A stretch of 64,000 nucleotides of DNA from Longilinea arvoryzae (GTDB lineage Bacteria; Chloroflexota; Anaerolineae; Anaerolineales; Anaerolineaceae). The notes beneath the pieces were generated by a model. That model ran no database searches, was not told where the DNA came from, and was given only the letters and a program-made list of their open reading frames with translations. Positions 17,553 to 26,012 of this stretch are shown in pieces. Every line of letters begins with the position of its first letter. Position 1 is the first letter of the stretch. Location of the stretch: assembly GCF_001050235.1 (NCBI RefSeq), contig NZ_DF967972.1, positions 3,101,853-3,165,852 on the forward strand. The letters are read 5' to 3'. The position numbers and the translations under genes were made by a program.

Positions 17553-18691
17553 TTCGTCCCCTCCCTGGCAGCCGCAATCGCTTTCTGAGCCGCATCGACC
17601 AATGTGTCTGCCATTACGAAGTTGGCATTTGTCAGCAAACGAAGGCCCTCTTCGGCATTGGTGCCCACCAGACGAACGATCATGGGAACCTTTGACTTGG
17701 CCTCTTGATGGGCGCTTAAAATTCCCCGCGCCACCTCATCCCCCCGGGTGATGCCGCCAAAGATATTGATCAAAACCGCTTTGACATTCGGGTCTGAAAG
17801 GATTATTCGTAACCCGGAGGCCACTTTTTCAGCTGCGGCTCCTCCACCGATATCCAGGAAATTGGCCGGAGAACCGCCGTAGAATTTGATGAGGTCCATG
17901 GTCGCCATTGCCAGACCGGCGCCGTTGACCATGCAGCCGATTTCACCATCCAGTTTGATAAAGGAAAGGCCATATTTCCGGGCTTCCACCTCACCCGGAG
18001 TCTCTTCATCCTGGTCACGGGCCTCGCTCAGGTCCGAATGCCTGTAAAGCGCGTTGTCGTCGATGACCATTTTCCCATCCAGGGCCAGCAGGCGGTTATC
18101 GGCGGTAATGACCAGCGGATTGATTTCAGCCAGCGTGGCGTCATTTTCCTGGTAGGCGCGCCAGAGCCCATTGGCGATGGTGATGAACATTTTCCAATAT
18201 TCTTTTGGAAGGTCCATGCTCACGGCCAGGTCCCGAGCCTGGTAATCGCGCAGCCCCAAAAGCGGATCGATGGCGACCTTCAGGATCTTCTCCGGGTTTT
18301 TCCTTGCAACCTCTTCGATTTCCATGCCGCCCTCGGACGAGCCCATCATCACCGGGCAATGCCGGGTACGGTCATTGGTGATTCCCAGGTATATTTCCTT
18401 GACAATGGTGACCGCTTCATCGATCAGAACTTTGCGGACCTTCATTCCCTTGATGTTCATGGCAAGGATGTGTGTGGTCAGTTCCTCGGCTTCCTGGGGA
18501 CTCTTCGCCAGCCGAATTCCACCGGCTTTTCCCCGGCCGCCAACCAGCACCTGCGCCTTGACCACGACACGGCCGCCCAATTCTTCCGCGATTTGTTTTG
18601 CCTCACTGGCAATCCCGGCGACCCGTCCCTTGGGAATGGGAACACCATATTTCGCAAACACCGACTTGGATTGGTATTCGTGAAGTTTCAT
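17549..18691 (-). CDS. sucC: Succinyl-CoA synthetase beta subunit (ADP-forming type)
   Basis: 380 residues. An N-terminal ATP-grasp domain ([20 protein letters not shown]) precedes the ligase domain with [18 protein letters not shown] and [11 protein letters not shown]. It binds nucleotide and succinate and partners SucD encoded immediately after. AAGGA lies upstream of the ATG. ADP versus GDP preference cannot be read with certainty. Confidence 0.96.
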   Translation of the reverse strand: MKLHEYQSKSVFAKYGVPIPKGRVAGIASEAKQIAEELGGRVVVKAQVLVGGRGKAGGIRLAKSPQEAEELTTHILAMNIKGMKVRKVLIDEAVTIVKEIYLGITNDRTRHCPVMMGSSEGGMEIEEVARKNPEKILKVAIDPLLGLRDYQARDLAVSMDLPKEYWKMFITIANGLWRAYQENDATLAEINPLVITADNRLLALDGKMVIDDNALYRHSDLSEARDQDEETPGEVEARKYGLSFIKLDGEIGCMVNGAGLAMATMDLIKFYGGSPANFLDIGGGAAAEKVASGLRIILSDPNVKAVLINIFGGITRGDEVARGILSAHQEAKSKVPMIVRLVGTNAEEGLRLLTNANFVMADTLVDAAQKAIAAAREGTK

Positions 18692-18737
18692 CCTGCATCC
18701 TTGGATGGAAAGGATATATTAGCACCCCGTTTATAAA

Positions 18738-18765
18738 ATTATATCATGTGCTTGATTTTCACAAT
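18738..18765 (-). promoter_or_regulatory. Candidate promoter of sucCD
   Basis: On the minus strand TATAAT (18738-18743) is preceded at 16 bases by ATTGTG (18760-18765). The -10 is good and the -35 poor. Confidence 0.4.
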
Positions 18766-18778
18766 TGTTCGTTAATGC

Positions 18779-18808
18779 ATCAAAGCCCTCCAAACGGAGG
18801 GCTTTGAT
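18779..18808 (-). terminator. Terminator-like hairpin after the SPFH gene
   Basis: A 13-bp perfect stem (18779-18791 with 18796-18808) and 4-base loop, 15 bases past the SPFH stop. There is no clear U-run on the minus strand. Confidence 0.65.
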
Positions 18809-18822
18809 TATTTTGGTGTTAT

Positions 18823-19869
18823 TTAACCTTTTAGGAATTCTTCGAGAGCCTCTTTGCTGATGCGATAGGCGCTGCCGATCTTTTTTGCCTTTAATTCGCC
18901 TGCAGTAATGGCCGCAATGACATCCTCTTCAGAGACTTTCAGAACGGTCGCCGCCTCAAAAGGCGTCATCACCGAAGGAACGGCGGCCGCCGCACCCGCG
19001 CCGTTTGCCTGTTGCTGGTTCGCCGACGCCATGCCGGACAAAGATTGGGAAATGACATTGCCCAGACCAACGCCAGCGCCGATCCCGGCCGTCAAACCGG
19101 CTCCGCCGCTCGGGTTTTGCGCTGCATCGCGCAGAGCATCCGCGGCCTGCAACTGGGTGTAGGTCTGCATATCCAACATACCCATCGCGCGCAGTTCTTC
19201 GGCGGATTTATCCGACGGTTTAAGGTTGCCGACGAAGAAAGTCTTCAGCGTCAGGCCGATGGCGGCAAAATCATCCTGCGCCTTGGCGCGGACGCCGGCG
19301 CTCAATTCATCCGTCAGGGCGATCAACTCGGCCACCGAGCTCTTGGCGGCGGTTTCGGCCAGCAAATCCTGCAGCCGTGAAAGTAGAACCGTGCGCAGGC
19401 GATTCTCGATATCCGCAATTCGATAGACGCCCTGTGCACCAACGATCTGGGTCACAAACTGCTGGGCGTCGTGAACCTGGAAACTGTAGGTGCCAAAACC
19501 CTGGAGCAGCGCCACCCCCAGGCCCATCCCGGGATTACGAACCAAAATGGGTTGCGGAGTCCCCCAGCGGCGGTCAGCGAACTCTTTCATCGAGACGTAA
19601 TAAACTTCCGCCGTGAATGGCGTTCGATCGTTGAAGGCCTTGCCGATCAAATCGATCAGGAACGGGATATTCGCCGTCGAAATCGTGTGCCGTCCCGGGC
19701 CAAGTACATCCAAAGCATGCCCGTCCCGGAAGAAGACAGCGCGCTGCGCTTCACGAACAATCACCTGCGAACCCAGGCGAAGATCGGCCACTCCCACTTC
19801 AGGGAAACGATGCACCAATTCATCCGCCATCTCACTGGGATATTCAACAACATCAAAGATTCGTGCCAT
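18823..19869 (-). CDS. SPFH-domain protein with C-terminal helix-turn-helix
   Basis: 348 residues. Residues about 20-230 resemble the SPFH proteins of the YdjI / virion-core-protein-like type (an FFRDGHALDVLGPGRHT-like entry, then VGAQGVYRIADIENRLRTVL). A Gly/Ala/Gln-rich linker (about 250-295) leads to a roughly 50-residue MerR/excisionase-type helix-turn-helix (TPFEAATVLKVSEEDVIAAI...IGSAYRISKEALEEFL). Relatives of this SPFH type more often end in a zinc ribbon, so the DNA-binding-like tail is unusual. There is no obvious transmembrane segment. AGGGAG precedes the start. It follows a helical protein gene in one operon. Function unknown; membrane or envelope stress is a guess. Confidence 0.78.
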   Translation of the reverse strand: MARIFDVVEYPSEMADELVHRFPEVGVADLRLGSQVIVREAQRAVFFRDGHALDVLGPGRHTISTANIPFLIDLIGKAFNDRTPFTAEVYYVSMKEFADRRWGTPQPILVRNPGMGLGVALLQGFGTYSFQVHDAQQFVTQIVGAQGVYRIADIENRLRTVLLSRLQDLLAETAAKSSVAELIALTDELSAGVRAKAQDDFAAIGLTLKTFFVGNLKPSDKSAEELRAMGMLDMQTYTQLQAADALRDAAQNPSGGAGLTAGIGAGVGLGNVISQSLSGMASANQQQANGAGAAAAVPSVMTPFEAATVLKVSEEDVIAAITAGELKAKKIGSAYRISKEALEEFLKG

Positions 19870-19919
19870 CTTGGTTCTCCCTTTATCTCAATTAATCGAT
19901 TCAACACTTCCGGTTGGGC

Positions 19920-20456
19920 TTATTGCTGTTTGCTTTCGGTGGACATTTCTTTGATGACGTCGGCGCGTTTCTCGAAGGCGTCCACGCAATCTTGAGCGGT
20001 CTTTGTCAAGCTTCGAATCGCGGTTTTCAAACCCTCCGTGCCCAGGGCGGCTTCGACGTTATCGATGGCTCGCGCCACATCATCAGCAAGCGTCATCAAA
20101 TTGAGATCATATTGATAAATGGCCGCCAGCTCTTCTTCCTTTACCTTGATGGCATCGAAGAATCCAGCGTATCCATAGGTCGCCGTCCGAATTCGATCGA
20201 TGAACTGGCGAAGCTTGACTGCGGCTCCCTCCAGATCATCCACAAAAAGGAGTCCGCCCTCGCTGATCAGGTCACGTTGGATCGCGGAAATTCGCTGCCA
20301 TTGCTCTTCGTAACGATTCGCCACCGTTTCACGCAGTAATTTGTCAGCAGCGCGTCGATTTTTACGTTCGGAATAACCCTTGAAACCGGGAATCTTGGCA
20401 AGCAGTTGTTCCAATCCCTGCTGGCTGGAAAGAACACGATCAAATAAATCGCTCAT
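19920..20456 (-). CDS. Conserved-looking helical protein upstream of the SPFH gene
   Basis: 178 residues, not recognised as a named family. The composition is charged and rich in Glu, Lys, Ala and Leu throughout, with heptad-like stretches (about residues 35-175), so a helical bundle or coiled coil is expected. There is no signal peptide or Cys cluster; a single Cys is near the C-terminus. The frame is open to 20555, but the ATG at 20456 has GGGAGG at ideal spacing. It sits 50 bases upstream of the SPFH gene on the same strand with a promoter ahead, so the two may form a partner pair. Confidence 0.75.
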   Translation of the reverse strand: MSDLFDRVLSSQQGLEQLLAKIPGFKGYSERKNRRAADKLLRETVANRYEEQWQRISAIQRDLISEGGLLFVDDLEGAAVKLRQFIDRIRTATYGYAGFFDAIKVKEEELAAIYQYDLNLMTLADDVARAIDNVEAALGTEGLKTAIRSLTKTAQDCVDAFEKRADVIKEMSTESKQQ

Positions 20457-20526
20457 TGCGCCTCCCATTGCGTTCATCGACTGATTTTCATCAGATTGGG
20501 GTGTGGTTTCAAAAACATGCGCTTTC

Positions 20527-20555
20527 ATTATAGCCAGAAAGCTGCACCATAACAA
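20527..20555 (-). promoter_or_regulatory. Promoter of the helical protein / SPFH operon
   Basis: On the minus strand TTGTTA (20550-20555), 17 bases, TATAAT (20527-20532), about 70 bases ahead of the first start codon. Confidence 0.65.
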
Positions 20556-20709
20556 CCGAGGAACCCATTTGTTAATCTCTATTTATATACGCAGGAATTA
20601 TTGAAGAGTTGTAAACACCCGCGCAAATTCGCTCATGAGACTTCCGATCCGGTTATCGCAGCCTTTCAATTCAGAAAGTTCGCTGTAAGGAGTTTGTAAT
20701 GTACTTTCC

Positions 20710-20737
20710 TTGTAATTTTTAAAATATTCCCTATAAT
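20710..20737 (+). promoter_or_regulatory. Promoter of flp
   Basis: TTGTAA (20710-20715), 16 bases, TATAAT (20732-20737). The start is expected near 20744, just before an inverted repeat. Confidence 0.7.
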
Positions 20738-20751
20738 CTAATTCAACAGAG

Positions 20752-20766
20752 TAGTATGACATACTA
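20752..20766 (+). promoter_or_regulatory. 7-bp dyad in the flp leader, possible operator
   Basis: TAGTATG-A-CATACTA is a perfect 7-bp inverted repeat about 8 bases downstream of the predicted flp transcription start. It is short and A/T-rich, more like a protein-binding dyad than an RNA hairpin. Confidence 0.45.
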
Positions 20767-20789
20767 GAGCAGAAGGGAGGTGAAAGAAC

Positions 20790-20936
20790 ATGTTATTCGC
20801 TCCGAAGGAAAAAGGGCAAGGTTTAGTTGAATATGCGTTGATTCTTGTTTTGGTTGCCGTTGTCGTGATTGTTATTCTCGCCCTCTTGGGTCCTGCGATC
20901 GGCAATATCTTCAGCAACATCGTCCAGGCTATCTAA
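20790..20936 (+). CDS. flp: Flp/Fap-type pilin subunit
   Basis: A 48-residue precursor encoded directly after GGGAGGTG. A short basic leader (MLFAPKEKGQG) ends in Gly, followed by LVEYALILVLV, the class IVb pilin pattern with Glu at position 5 and Tyr at 6 of the mature protein, then a single hydrophobic helix and a short GNIFSNIVQAI tail. A prepilin peptidase would cut after the Gly and the Tad machinery would assemble it. It has its own promoter and a following terminator, so the pilin can be made in excess over the assembly genes. Confidence 0.93.
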   Translation: MLFAPKEKGQGLVEYALILVLVAVVVIVILALLGPAIGNIFSNIVQAI

Positions 20937-20956
20937 GCCCACACTCATGCCTACAA

Positions 20957-20988
20957 AAAGAAAGCCCTGCCCAAACAGGGCTTTCTTT
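20957..20988 (+). terminator. Terminator or attenuator after flp
   Basis: A 13-bp stem (20957-20969 with 20976-20988) with a 6-base loop, about 20 bases past the flp stop. Partial read-through would set the pilin to assembly-protein ratio. Confidence 0.8.
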
Positions 20989-21145
20989 GATTAATAATGT
21001 CACGATTTTGGCATACAAATTGCATCCTGTCTGGATGAATTTACAAAAACGATAACTATGTCTTGGTATACAACAACCCCATTTCGTTTTTGCCTTATAA
21101 TACGTTAGATTGTCAGTTTCTCTTTCCCTAGAATAGGAGGCACGC

Positions 21146-22228
21146 ATGGCTGCAAGTGGACGTAAAACCGGTCGGACAATTATCCTACTGGCTATCCTCC
21201 TGATTGTCATTTTTGCCGGGGTATTTCTGTTTTTGCGTCTTCAAAATCAGACCTCGACTCCGCCGGCTGATCAGGCTCAACCCACCGTTTCGACCGAAAC
21301 CGTTGGGATTGTGATCTCAGCACAATCCATTTCCCGTGGAAGTGTGATCACGAGCGATAAAGTCACCACGATCGATTATCCCAAAGAAAAGATCGTCGAA
21401 GGGACGACTTTCTTCAATAATGTTGAAGAAGTGGTTGGGAAACGCGCCAAATACGATCTCGATCCACAGGTTCCGTTGACCGCCAGTCTGGTGATGGATA
21501 CGGCCGGATCCATTCCTTCCTTCCAGATTCCGGCCGGAATGGCTGCAATTCCGATCCCGGTCACCAAATTGACCGCGGTATCCTTCGCCCCCCAGGCTGG
21601 CGATCATGTCATGGTGGTTGCCTGTTTGAACATTGTGGATATCGACCAGGAATTCCAGAGCATTTTGCCGAATAAATCTGCTGCCGTGACCTCGCCTGGC
21701 TTTGTGGAAGGTCAACTTCCGCAATTGGCCATGGGTCTTGAAACGGGCGACAGCTCAACACAAGGCCGGGTCGAATTGGATGAGAACCTGAATGAACCGC
21801 TGTATGTTCAGCCTTCCGAAGCACAACGACCGCGGATCGTCTGCCAGACCGTTCTACAGGATGCAATCGTTCTAAAATTAGGCGATTTTACAACAGAAGG
21901 TGAAGAGGCGGTCCAGGCGACAGCCGCGCCTGACACGTCCAGTAGCCAGGAAGATGTCCAGGCTACTCCCACACCCACCGCCCCGGATAATCTGACCCTC
22001 ATCGTCTCCCCGCAGGATGTCGTCCTGTTGAATTACCTCATCGAGGCGAATGTCAAAATGACAGTCGCCCTGCGAAGTGCCGGAGACGCTCAGGCTATCA
22101 ATACGGATGCGGTTACGCTTCAATTTGTGCTCGATCAGAAGAACATCCCGCTGCCCGTCAAATTGCCTTATGGTGTCGAACCGTCCACAGACTCATTGGC
22201 GCCGACATCCGAAGAAACCCCGCAATAA
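21146..22228 (+). CDS. cpaB: Flp pilus assembly protein CpaB (RcpC)
   Basis: 360 residues. One N-terminal transmembrane helix (about residues 10-31) is followed by an SAF domain (VGIVISAQSISRGSVITSDKV) and a beta-rich RcpC region (PVTKLTAVSFAPQAGDHVMVVA). There are low-complexity Thr/Pro/Ala stretches around residues 250-280. CpaB is an extracytoplasmic component of the Tad pilus; in diderms it works with the CpaC secretin, which is absent here, so it probably organises the pilus path through the cell wall. AGGAGG precedes the ATG. Confidence 0.88.
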   Translation: MAASGRKTGRTIILLAILLIVIFAGVFLFLRLQNQTSTPPADQAQPTVSTETVGIVISAQSISRGSVITSDKVTTIDYPKEKIVEGTTFFNNVEEVVGKRAKYDLDPQVPLTASLVMDTAGSIPSFQIPAGMAAIPIPVTKLTAVSFAPQAGDHVMVVACLNIVDIDQEFQSILPNKSAAVTSPGFVEGQLPQLAMGLETGDSSTQGRVELDENLNEPLYVQPSEAQRPRIVCQTVLQDAIVLKLGDFTTEGEEAVQATAAPDTSSSQEDVQATPTPTAPDNLTLIVSPQDVVLLNYLIEANVKMTVALRSAGDAQAINTDAVTLQFVLDQKNIPLPVKLPYGVEPSTDSLAPTSEETPQ

Positions 22229-22308
22229 TATTCCTATAGGGATCATTCCCCGTTATTTATCGGAGGAGAGGATCTCCACCTGTTATCAAGTGATTTCCGG
22301 GAGATTTT

Positions 22309-23550
22309 ATGCCTGCTTTGGAGAAGATTCGCGTTCTTATTGTTGATGATATCGCTGAAACTCGCGACAACCTGAAACGTATGCTTCAGTTCGATACGTC
22401 CATTGAAGTGATTGCTGAAGCCCGGACCGGTCGCGAAGCCATCGATCTTGCGAATCAACACAAACCCGACGTCATCCTGATGGACATCAACATGCCCGAC
22501 ATGGATGGAATTTCAGCCACGGAAGCCATTCGGAAAAAAGTACCTTTCTCCCAGGTGGTGATCCTCTCCGTTCAAAGCGATCCAAATTACATGCGCCGGG
22601 CCATGCTGGCCGGCGCGCGCGATTTTCTGACCAAACCCCCCATGATCGATGAGCTCACCTCGGCCATCCGCCGCGCCGGCGCAATGGGTCATGATGAACG
22701 CCAGAAATCCACATCCCCCTTCACAACCGTCACCGGGCCCAATGGAACCACGGTTGCCACCCCAATCCTGGGCAAGAATGGCAAGGTCATCGTCATTTAC
22801 AGTCCCAAAGGTGGGACCGGTCGGACGACCATCGCGACCAATCTGGCAATTACGTTGCAAGCCAGTGAAAAAACCTGTCTGATCGATGGAAGTCTGCAAT
22901 TCGGGGATGTGGCTGTATTCCTAAACCAACAGGGGAAAAACACGATCCTGGACCTGGCGCCCCGGGTCGATGAGTTGGATCCGGATGTCGTTCAAGAGGT
23001 GATGGTGACCCACGCCGCTTCAGGCCTGGACGTACTTGCAGCCCCGCCCCGTCCGGAGTATAGTGAAGAGGTAAGCGGTGAGCAGTTCTCCAAGCTCATC
23101 CAGTATCTCCGCCAGTTGTATGCATACATTGTCGTCGACACGACTTCTTATCTTACCGAAACGGTCCAATCCGCCCTCGACATTGCTGATTTGATCATCT
23201 TATTGACCACGCAAGATATTCCAGCGATCAAAAGCATCAATCTTTTCCTGGGGATTGCCGACGCGACCGGCATCAATCGGAAGCGAATATTGTTCGTCAT
23301 GAACAAGTACGATAAGAAGATTCTCATCACCCCTGAAAGAGTCGGCGAAAGCCTTCGACAGGAAATTTCGATGGCGATTCCAATGGATGAACACATCGTT
23401 CCAATTTCCGTGAACAAAGGCGTTCCTTTTGTTCTCGAACAAAAATCTGCCCCGATAACCCGCACCATCTCTTCGCTGGCCGATTTATGCCGCCAAAGGA
23501 TCGATCAACTTGCGGCGACAGAAATTGACAGTAAACCTTCACGAAAGTAA
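22309..23550 (+). CDS. cpaE: CpaE-like Tad ATPase with N-terminal response-regulator receiver
   Basis: 413 residues. Residues 5-125 are a receiver domain with the acidic pair Asp13/Asp14, phospho-acceptor Asp59 (LMDINMPDMDG), Ser87 and Lys109 (FLTKPP), so it looks competent for phosphorylation. Residues about 158-400 are a MinD/ParA-like ATPase. Its P-loop reads KGGTGRTT, keeping the signature Lys167 but with Arg in place of the second lysine. CpaE proteins position Tad pili at the membrane. No histidine kinase is nearby. It follows GGGAGA and lies between cpaB and cpaF. Confidence 0.88.
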   Translation: MPALEKIRVLIVDDIAETRDNLKRMLQFDTSIEVIAEARTGREAIDLANQHKPDVILMDINMPDMDGISATEAIRKKVPFSQVVILSVQSDPNYMRRAMLAGARDFLTKPPMIDELTSAIRRAGAMGHDERQKSTSPFTTVTGPNGTTVATPILGKNGKVIVIYSPKGGTGRTTIATNLAITLQASEKTCLIDGSLQFGDVAVFLNQQGKNTILDLAPRVDELDPDVVQEVMVTHAASGLDVLAAPPRPEYSEEVSGEQFSKLIQYLRQLYAYIVVDTTSYLTETVQSALDIADLIILLTTQDIPAIKSINLFLGIADATGINRKRILFVMNKYDKKILITPERVGESLRQEISMAIPMDEHIVPISVNKGVPFVLEQKSAPITRTISSLADLCRQRIDQLAATEIDSKPSRK

Positions 23551-23569
23551 ACGGTTGGGAGTTTAATCC

Positions 23570-24967
23570 ATGTCAATTTTGAAACGGCTTCAGAATGAAA
23601 ATGGGCAAACGCCATCCAAACCGGGTGGCTCAGACGGCGGAAGCGGGCAGCCCATGACGGCGCGGAGGGTCTCGGCGCCCGGAATTCAAACCTCGCAGGA
23701 TACTTATCAAGATCTAAAAAACCGCGTCCAGGGGAAATTACTCTCGACACTCGACCCGGGTATGGATATCTCCAAATCGGCGGATGTTCGCCGGACCATC
23801 CAGGAGCTCTTCGAGCAAATCCTCAATGAAGAAAACATCGTCCTCTCCAGGCCCGAGCGCGCCCGGATGTTCGAGCAAATTGCGGCCGAAATTCTCGGGT
23901 TTGGTCCCTTGCAGCCCCTTCTGGATGACGAATCCGTAACCGAAATCATGGTCAATGGCGCCAAGAATATCTATGTGGAACGTAAAGGAAAGCTGTTCCG
24001 CGTGCCGCTGACCTTCGAGAGTAACGATCACGTCATGCGCATCATCGAGCGCATCGTCGCACCTCTGGGACGCCGCATCGATGAATCCAGCCCGTACGTG
24101 GATGCCCGTCTGCCGGATGGCTCGCGTGTGAATGCTGTCATTCCCCCCATTTCGTTGGTGGGTCCGGTCCTGACCATTCGTAAATTTTCCAAGACCCCCA
24201 TCACCGTCGACCAGATGGTTTCCTTTGGCAGTGTCACACCCGAAGCGGTCGAATTCTTGGAGGCGTGCGTCAAGTCGCGTGTCAATATCATCATCTCAGG
24301 TGGTACCGGTTCGGGCAAGACCACCCTCTTGAACGTACTTTCTGGCTATATTCCATCCGATGAACGCATCGTCACCATTGAAAACGCGGCTGAACTTCAG
24401 CTTCGCCAGGAGCACGTCGTCACACTCGAATCACGCCCGCCAAACATTGAAGGCCGCGGTGAAGTCACCATTCGCGCTCTGGTCGTCAATGCGTTGCGCA
24501 TGCGCCCCGACCGAATCATCGTCGGCGAAATTCGTGATGAAGCGGCCATCGATATGCTTCAGGCCATGAACACCGGCCATGATGGCTCCATGACCACCGC
24601 CCACTCCAACTCACCCCGCGATACTCTCGCTCGTCTCGAGACGATGGTCTTGATGGCCGGCATGGATTTGCCCGTCCGCGCCATTCGAGAGCAGGTTTCT
24701 TCAGCCATCAACCTGGTCGTGCACCAGGCGCGTATGCGGGATGGTACCCGTAAAATCGTCAATATCACCGAAGTGACCGGCATGGAAGGCGACATCATCA
24801 CCATGACGGATCTATTCGTTTTCGAGCAAACCGGATTGGAGAATGGCAAGGTGCAAGGTCGTCTGCGCCCAACCGGTCTGCGGCCGAAATTCATCGAAAC
24901 AATAGAAGCCTCCGGAATTCACCTTCCACCTTCCATTTTTGGTATCGGCGAACGCCGTCGCTTCTGA
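23570..24967 (+). CDS. cpaF: Tad pilus assembly ATPase CpaF/TadA
   Basis: 465 residues, a type II/IV secretion ATPase. An N-terminal helical part (about residues 50-120) precedes the core with Walker [15 protein letters not shown] (about residue 245), Asp box and Walker B ([22 protein letters not shown]), and a His box around [10 protein letters not shown]. It is a cytoplasmic hexamer that powers Flp assembly together with TadB and TadC. It sits 19 bases after cpaE. Confidence 0.95.
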   Translation: MSILKRLQNENGQTPSKPGGSDGGSGQPMTARRVSAPGIQTSQDTYQDLKNRVQGKLLSTLDPGMDISKSADVRRTIQELFEQILNEENIVLSRPERARMFEQIAAEILGFGPLQPLLDDESVTEIMVNGAKNIYVERKGKLFRVPLTFESNDHVMRIIERIVAPLGRRIDESSPYVDARLPDGSRVNAVIPPISLVGPVLTIRKFSKTPITVDQMVSFGSVTPEAVEFLEACVKSRVNIIISGGTGSGKTTLLNVLSGYIPSDERIVTIENAAELQLRQEHVVTLESRPPNIEGRGEVTIRALVVNALRMRPDRIIVGEIRDEAAIDMLQAMNTGHDGSMTTAHSNSPRDTLARLETMVLMAGMDLPVRAIREQVSSAINLVVHQARMRDGTRKIVNITEVTGMEGDIITMTDLFVFEQTGLENGKVQGRLRPTGLRPKFIETIEASGIHLPPSIFGIGERRRF

Positions 24968-25007
24968 TCTTCTTGTTACCTGAAATAGCGTCAAGAAAGA
25001 GGATGAC

Positions 25008-25994
25008 ATGCTCAATGGCATAAACCCGATCTACTTCCTGATTGCCGGCGGTGGCCTGGCGGTCGTCATCCTGGTGGTCGGCCTGGTTGTTTCGCTTAAA
25101 TCTGAAAAGTCCGATGTCGATGAACGGTTGGACCGATATCTGGCCGCCGGCCACGTCATCGAAACGGATAATCGCGAAAAAACCGCCGCGCTGACCGATT
25201 GGCTTAACCGAAAAGTCGAGAAATCCTCTTACGGCGACCGTGTCTCGAAAAACCTTGCCCGGGCAGATTTGAAGCTGAAATCGGGCGAATACATTGCCGT
25301 AATCATCATTGTCGCCTTTGCTGTTGGCTTCGTCCTGTTCTTCATCGGCGGCAAGAGCATTGTGATGGCCCTGTTGGGGGCTTTGATCGGTTCAGCGTTG
25401 CCCGGAATGTATGTCAAGAGTTTACAGGCCAAGCGCCTGGTCAAATTCAATGACCAGTTGGGCGATATGCTCAACCTGATGGTGAATGGCCTGCGCGCCG
25501 GTTATTCCACCATGCAGGCCATGGAATCGGTCAGCAAAGAACTGCCCAGCCCCATCTGCGATGAATTTCGCCGGGTTGTCCAGGAAATGCAACTGGGCGT
25601 TCCCATGGAAAGGGCCCTCGATAATCTGCTCAATCGCATCCCCAGCGACGATCTGGACCTGATCATTACCGCGATCAACGTTCAACGCGAAGTTGGTGGA
25701 AACCTGGCCGAAATTCTCGATACCATTTCCTATACCATTCGCGAGCGCGTCCGCATCAAAGGCGAAATTCGCGTTCTTACGGCGCAGGTCATGTATTCAG
25801 GGCGCTTCCTGTCGATGATGCCGCTTATCCTGATGGCCATTCTTTACGCTTTGAACCGCGAATACATGATGGAGTTCTTCAAGGATGCCAACAACACACC
25901 CCTTCCCTGCGGGTACATTTCGCTGGGCGTTGGCGCCTTGCTGATCATCATTGGCTACTTCGTGATGAATAAGATGGGTCAGATTGAAGTCTAA
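25008..25994 (+). CDS. tadB: Tad inner-membrane platform protein TadB
   Basis: 328 residues, type II secretion F-domain protein. One N-terminal transmembrane helix, a charged cytoplasmic stretch, a helix pair around residues 95-145, the F domain (DQLGDMLNLMVNGLRAGYSTMQAMESVSKELP) and C-terminal helices. It forms the membrane platform on which CpaF acts. GAGGATG precedes the ATG. It is followed by its partner tadC after 18 bases. Confidence 0.9.
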   Translation: MLNGINPIYFLIAGGGLAVVILVVGLVVSLKSEKSDVDERLDRYLAAGHVIETDNREKTAALTDWLNRKVEKSSYGDRVSKNLARADLKLKSGEYIAVIIIVAFAVGFVLFFIGGKSIVMALLGALIGSALPGMYVKSLQAKRLVKFNDQLGDMLNLMVNGLRAGYSTMQAMESVSKELPSPICDEFRRVVQEMQLGVPMERALDNLLNRIPSDDLDLIITAINVQREVGGNLAEILDTISYTIRERVRIKGEIRVLTAQVMYSGRFLSMMPLILMAILYALNREYMMEFFKDANNTPLPCGYISLGVGALLIIIGYFVMNKMGQIEV

Positions 25995-26012
25995 ACAGAA
26001 AGAAGGTAGCCC

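Larger units (their letters stand above)
20457..20789. other. Divergent intergenic region, about 330 bases
   Basis: This A/T-richer gap holds the minus promoter of the SPFH operon (20527-20555), the plus promoter of flp (20710-20737), a 7-bp dyad (20752-20766) and the flp ribosome-binding site. Between 20556 and 20709 I see no gene or RNA structure. Confidence 0.7.

Noticed and set aside
18823..19869. Phage or virus-derived gene because of virion-core-like SPFH similarity and an excisionase-like HTH
   Set aside because: No integrase, att sites or phage genes nearby; the SPFH type is a cellular family.
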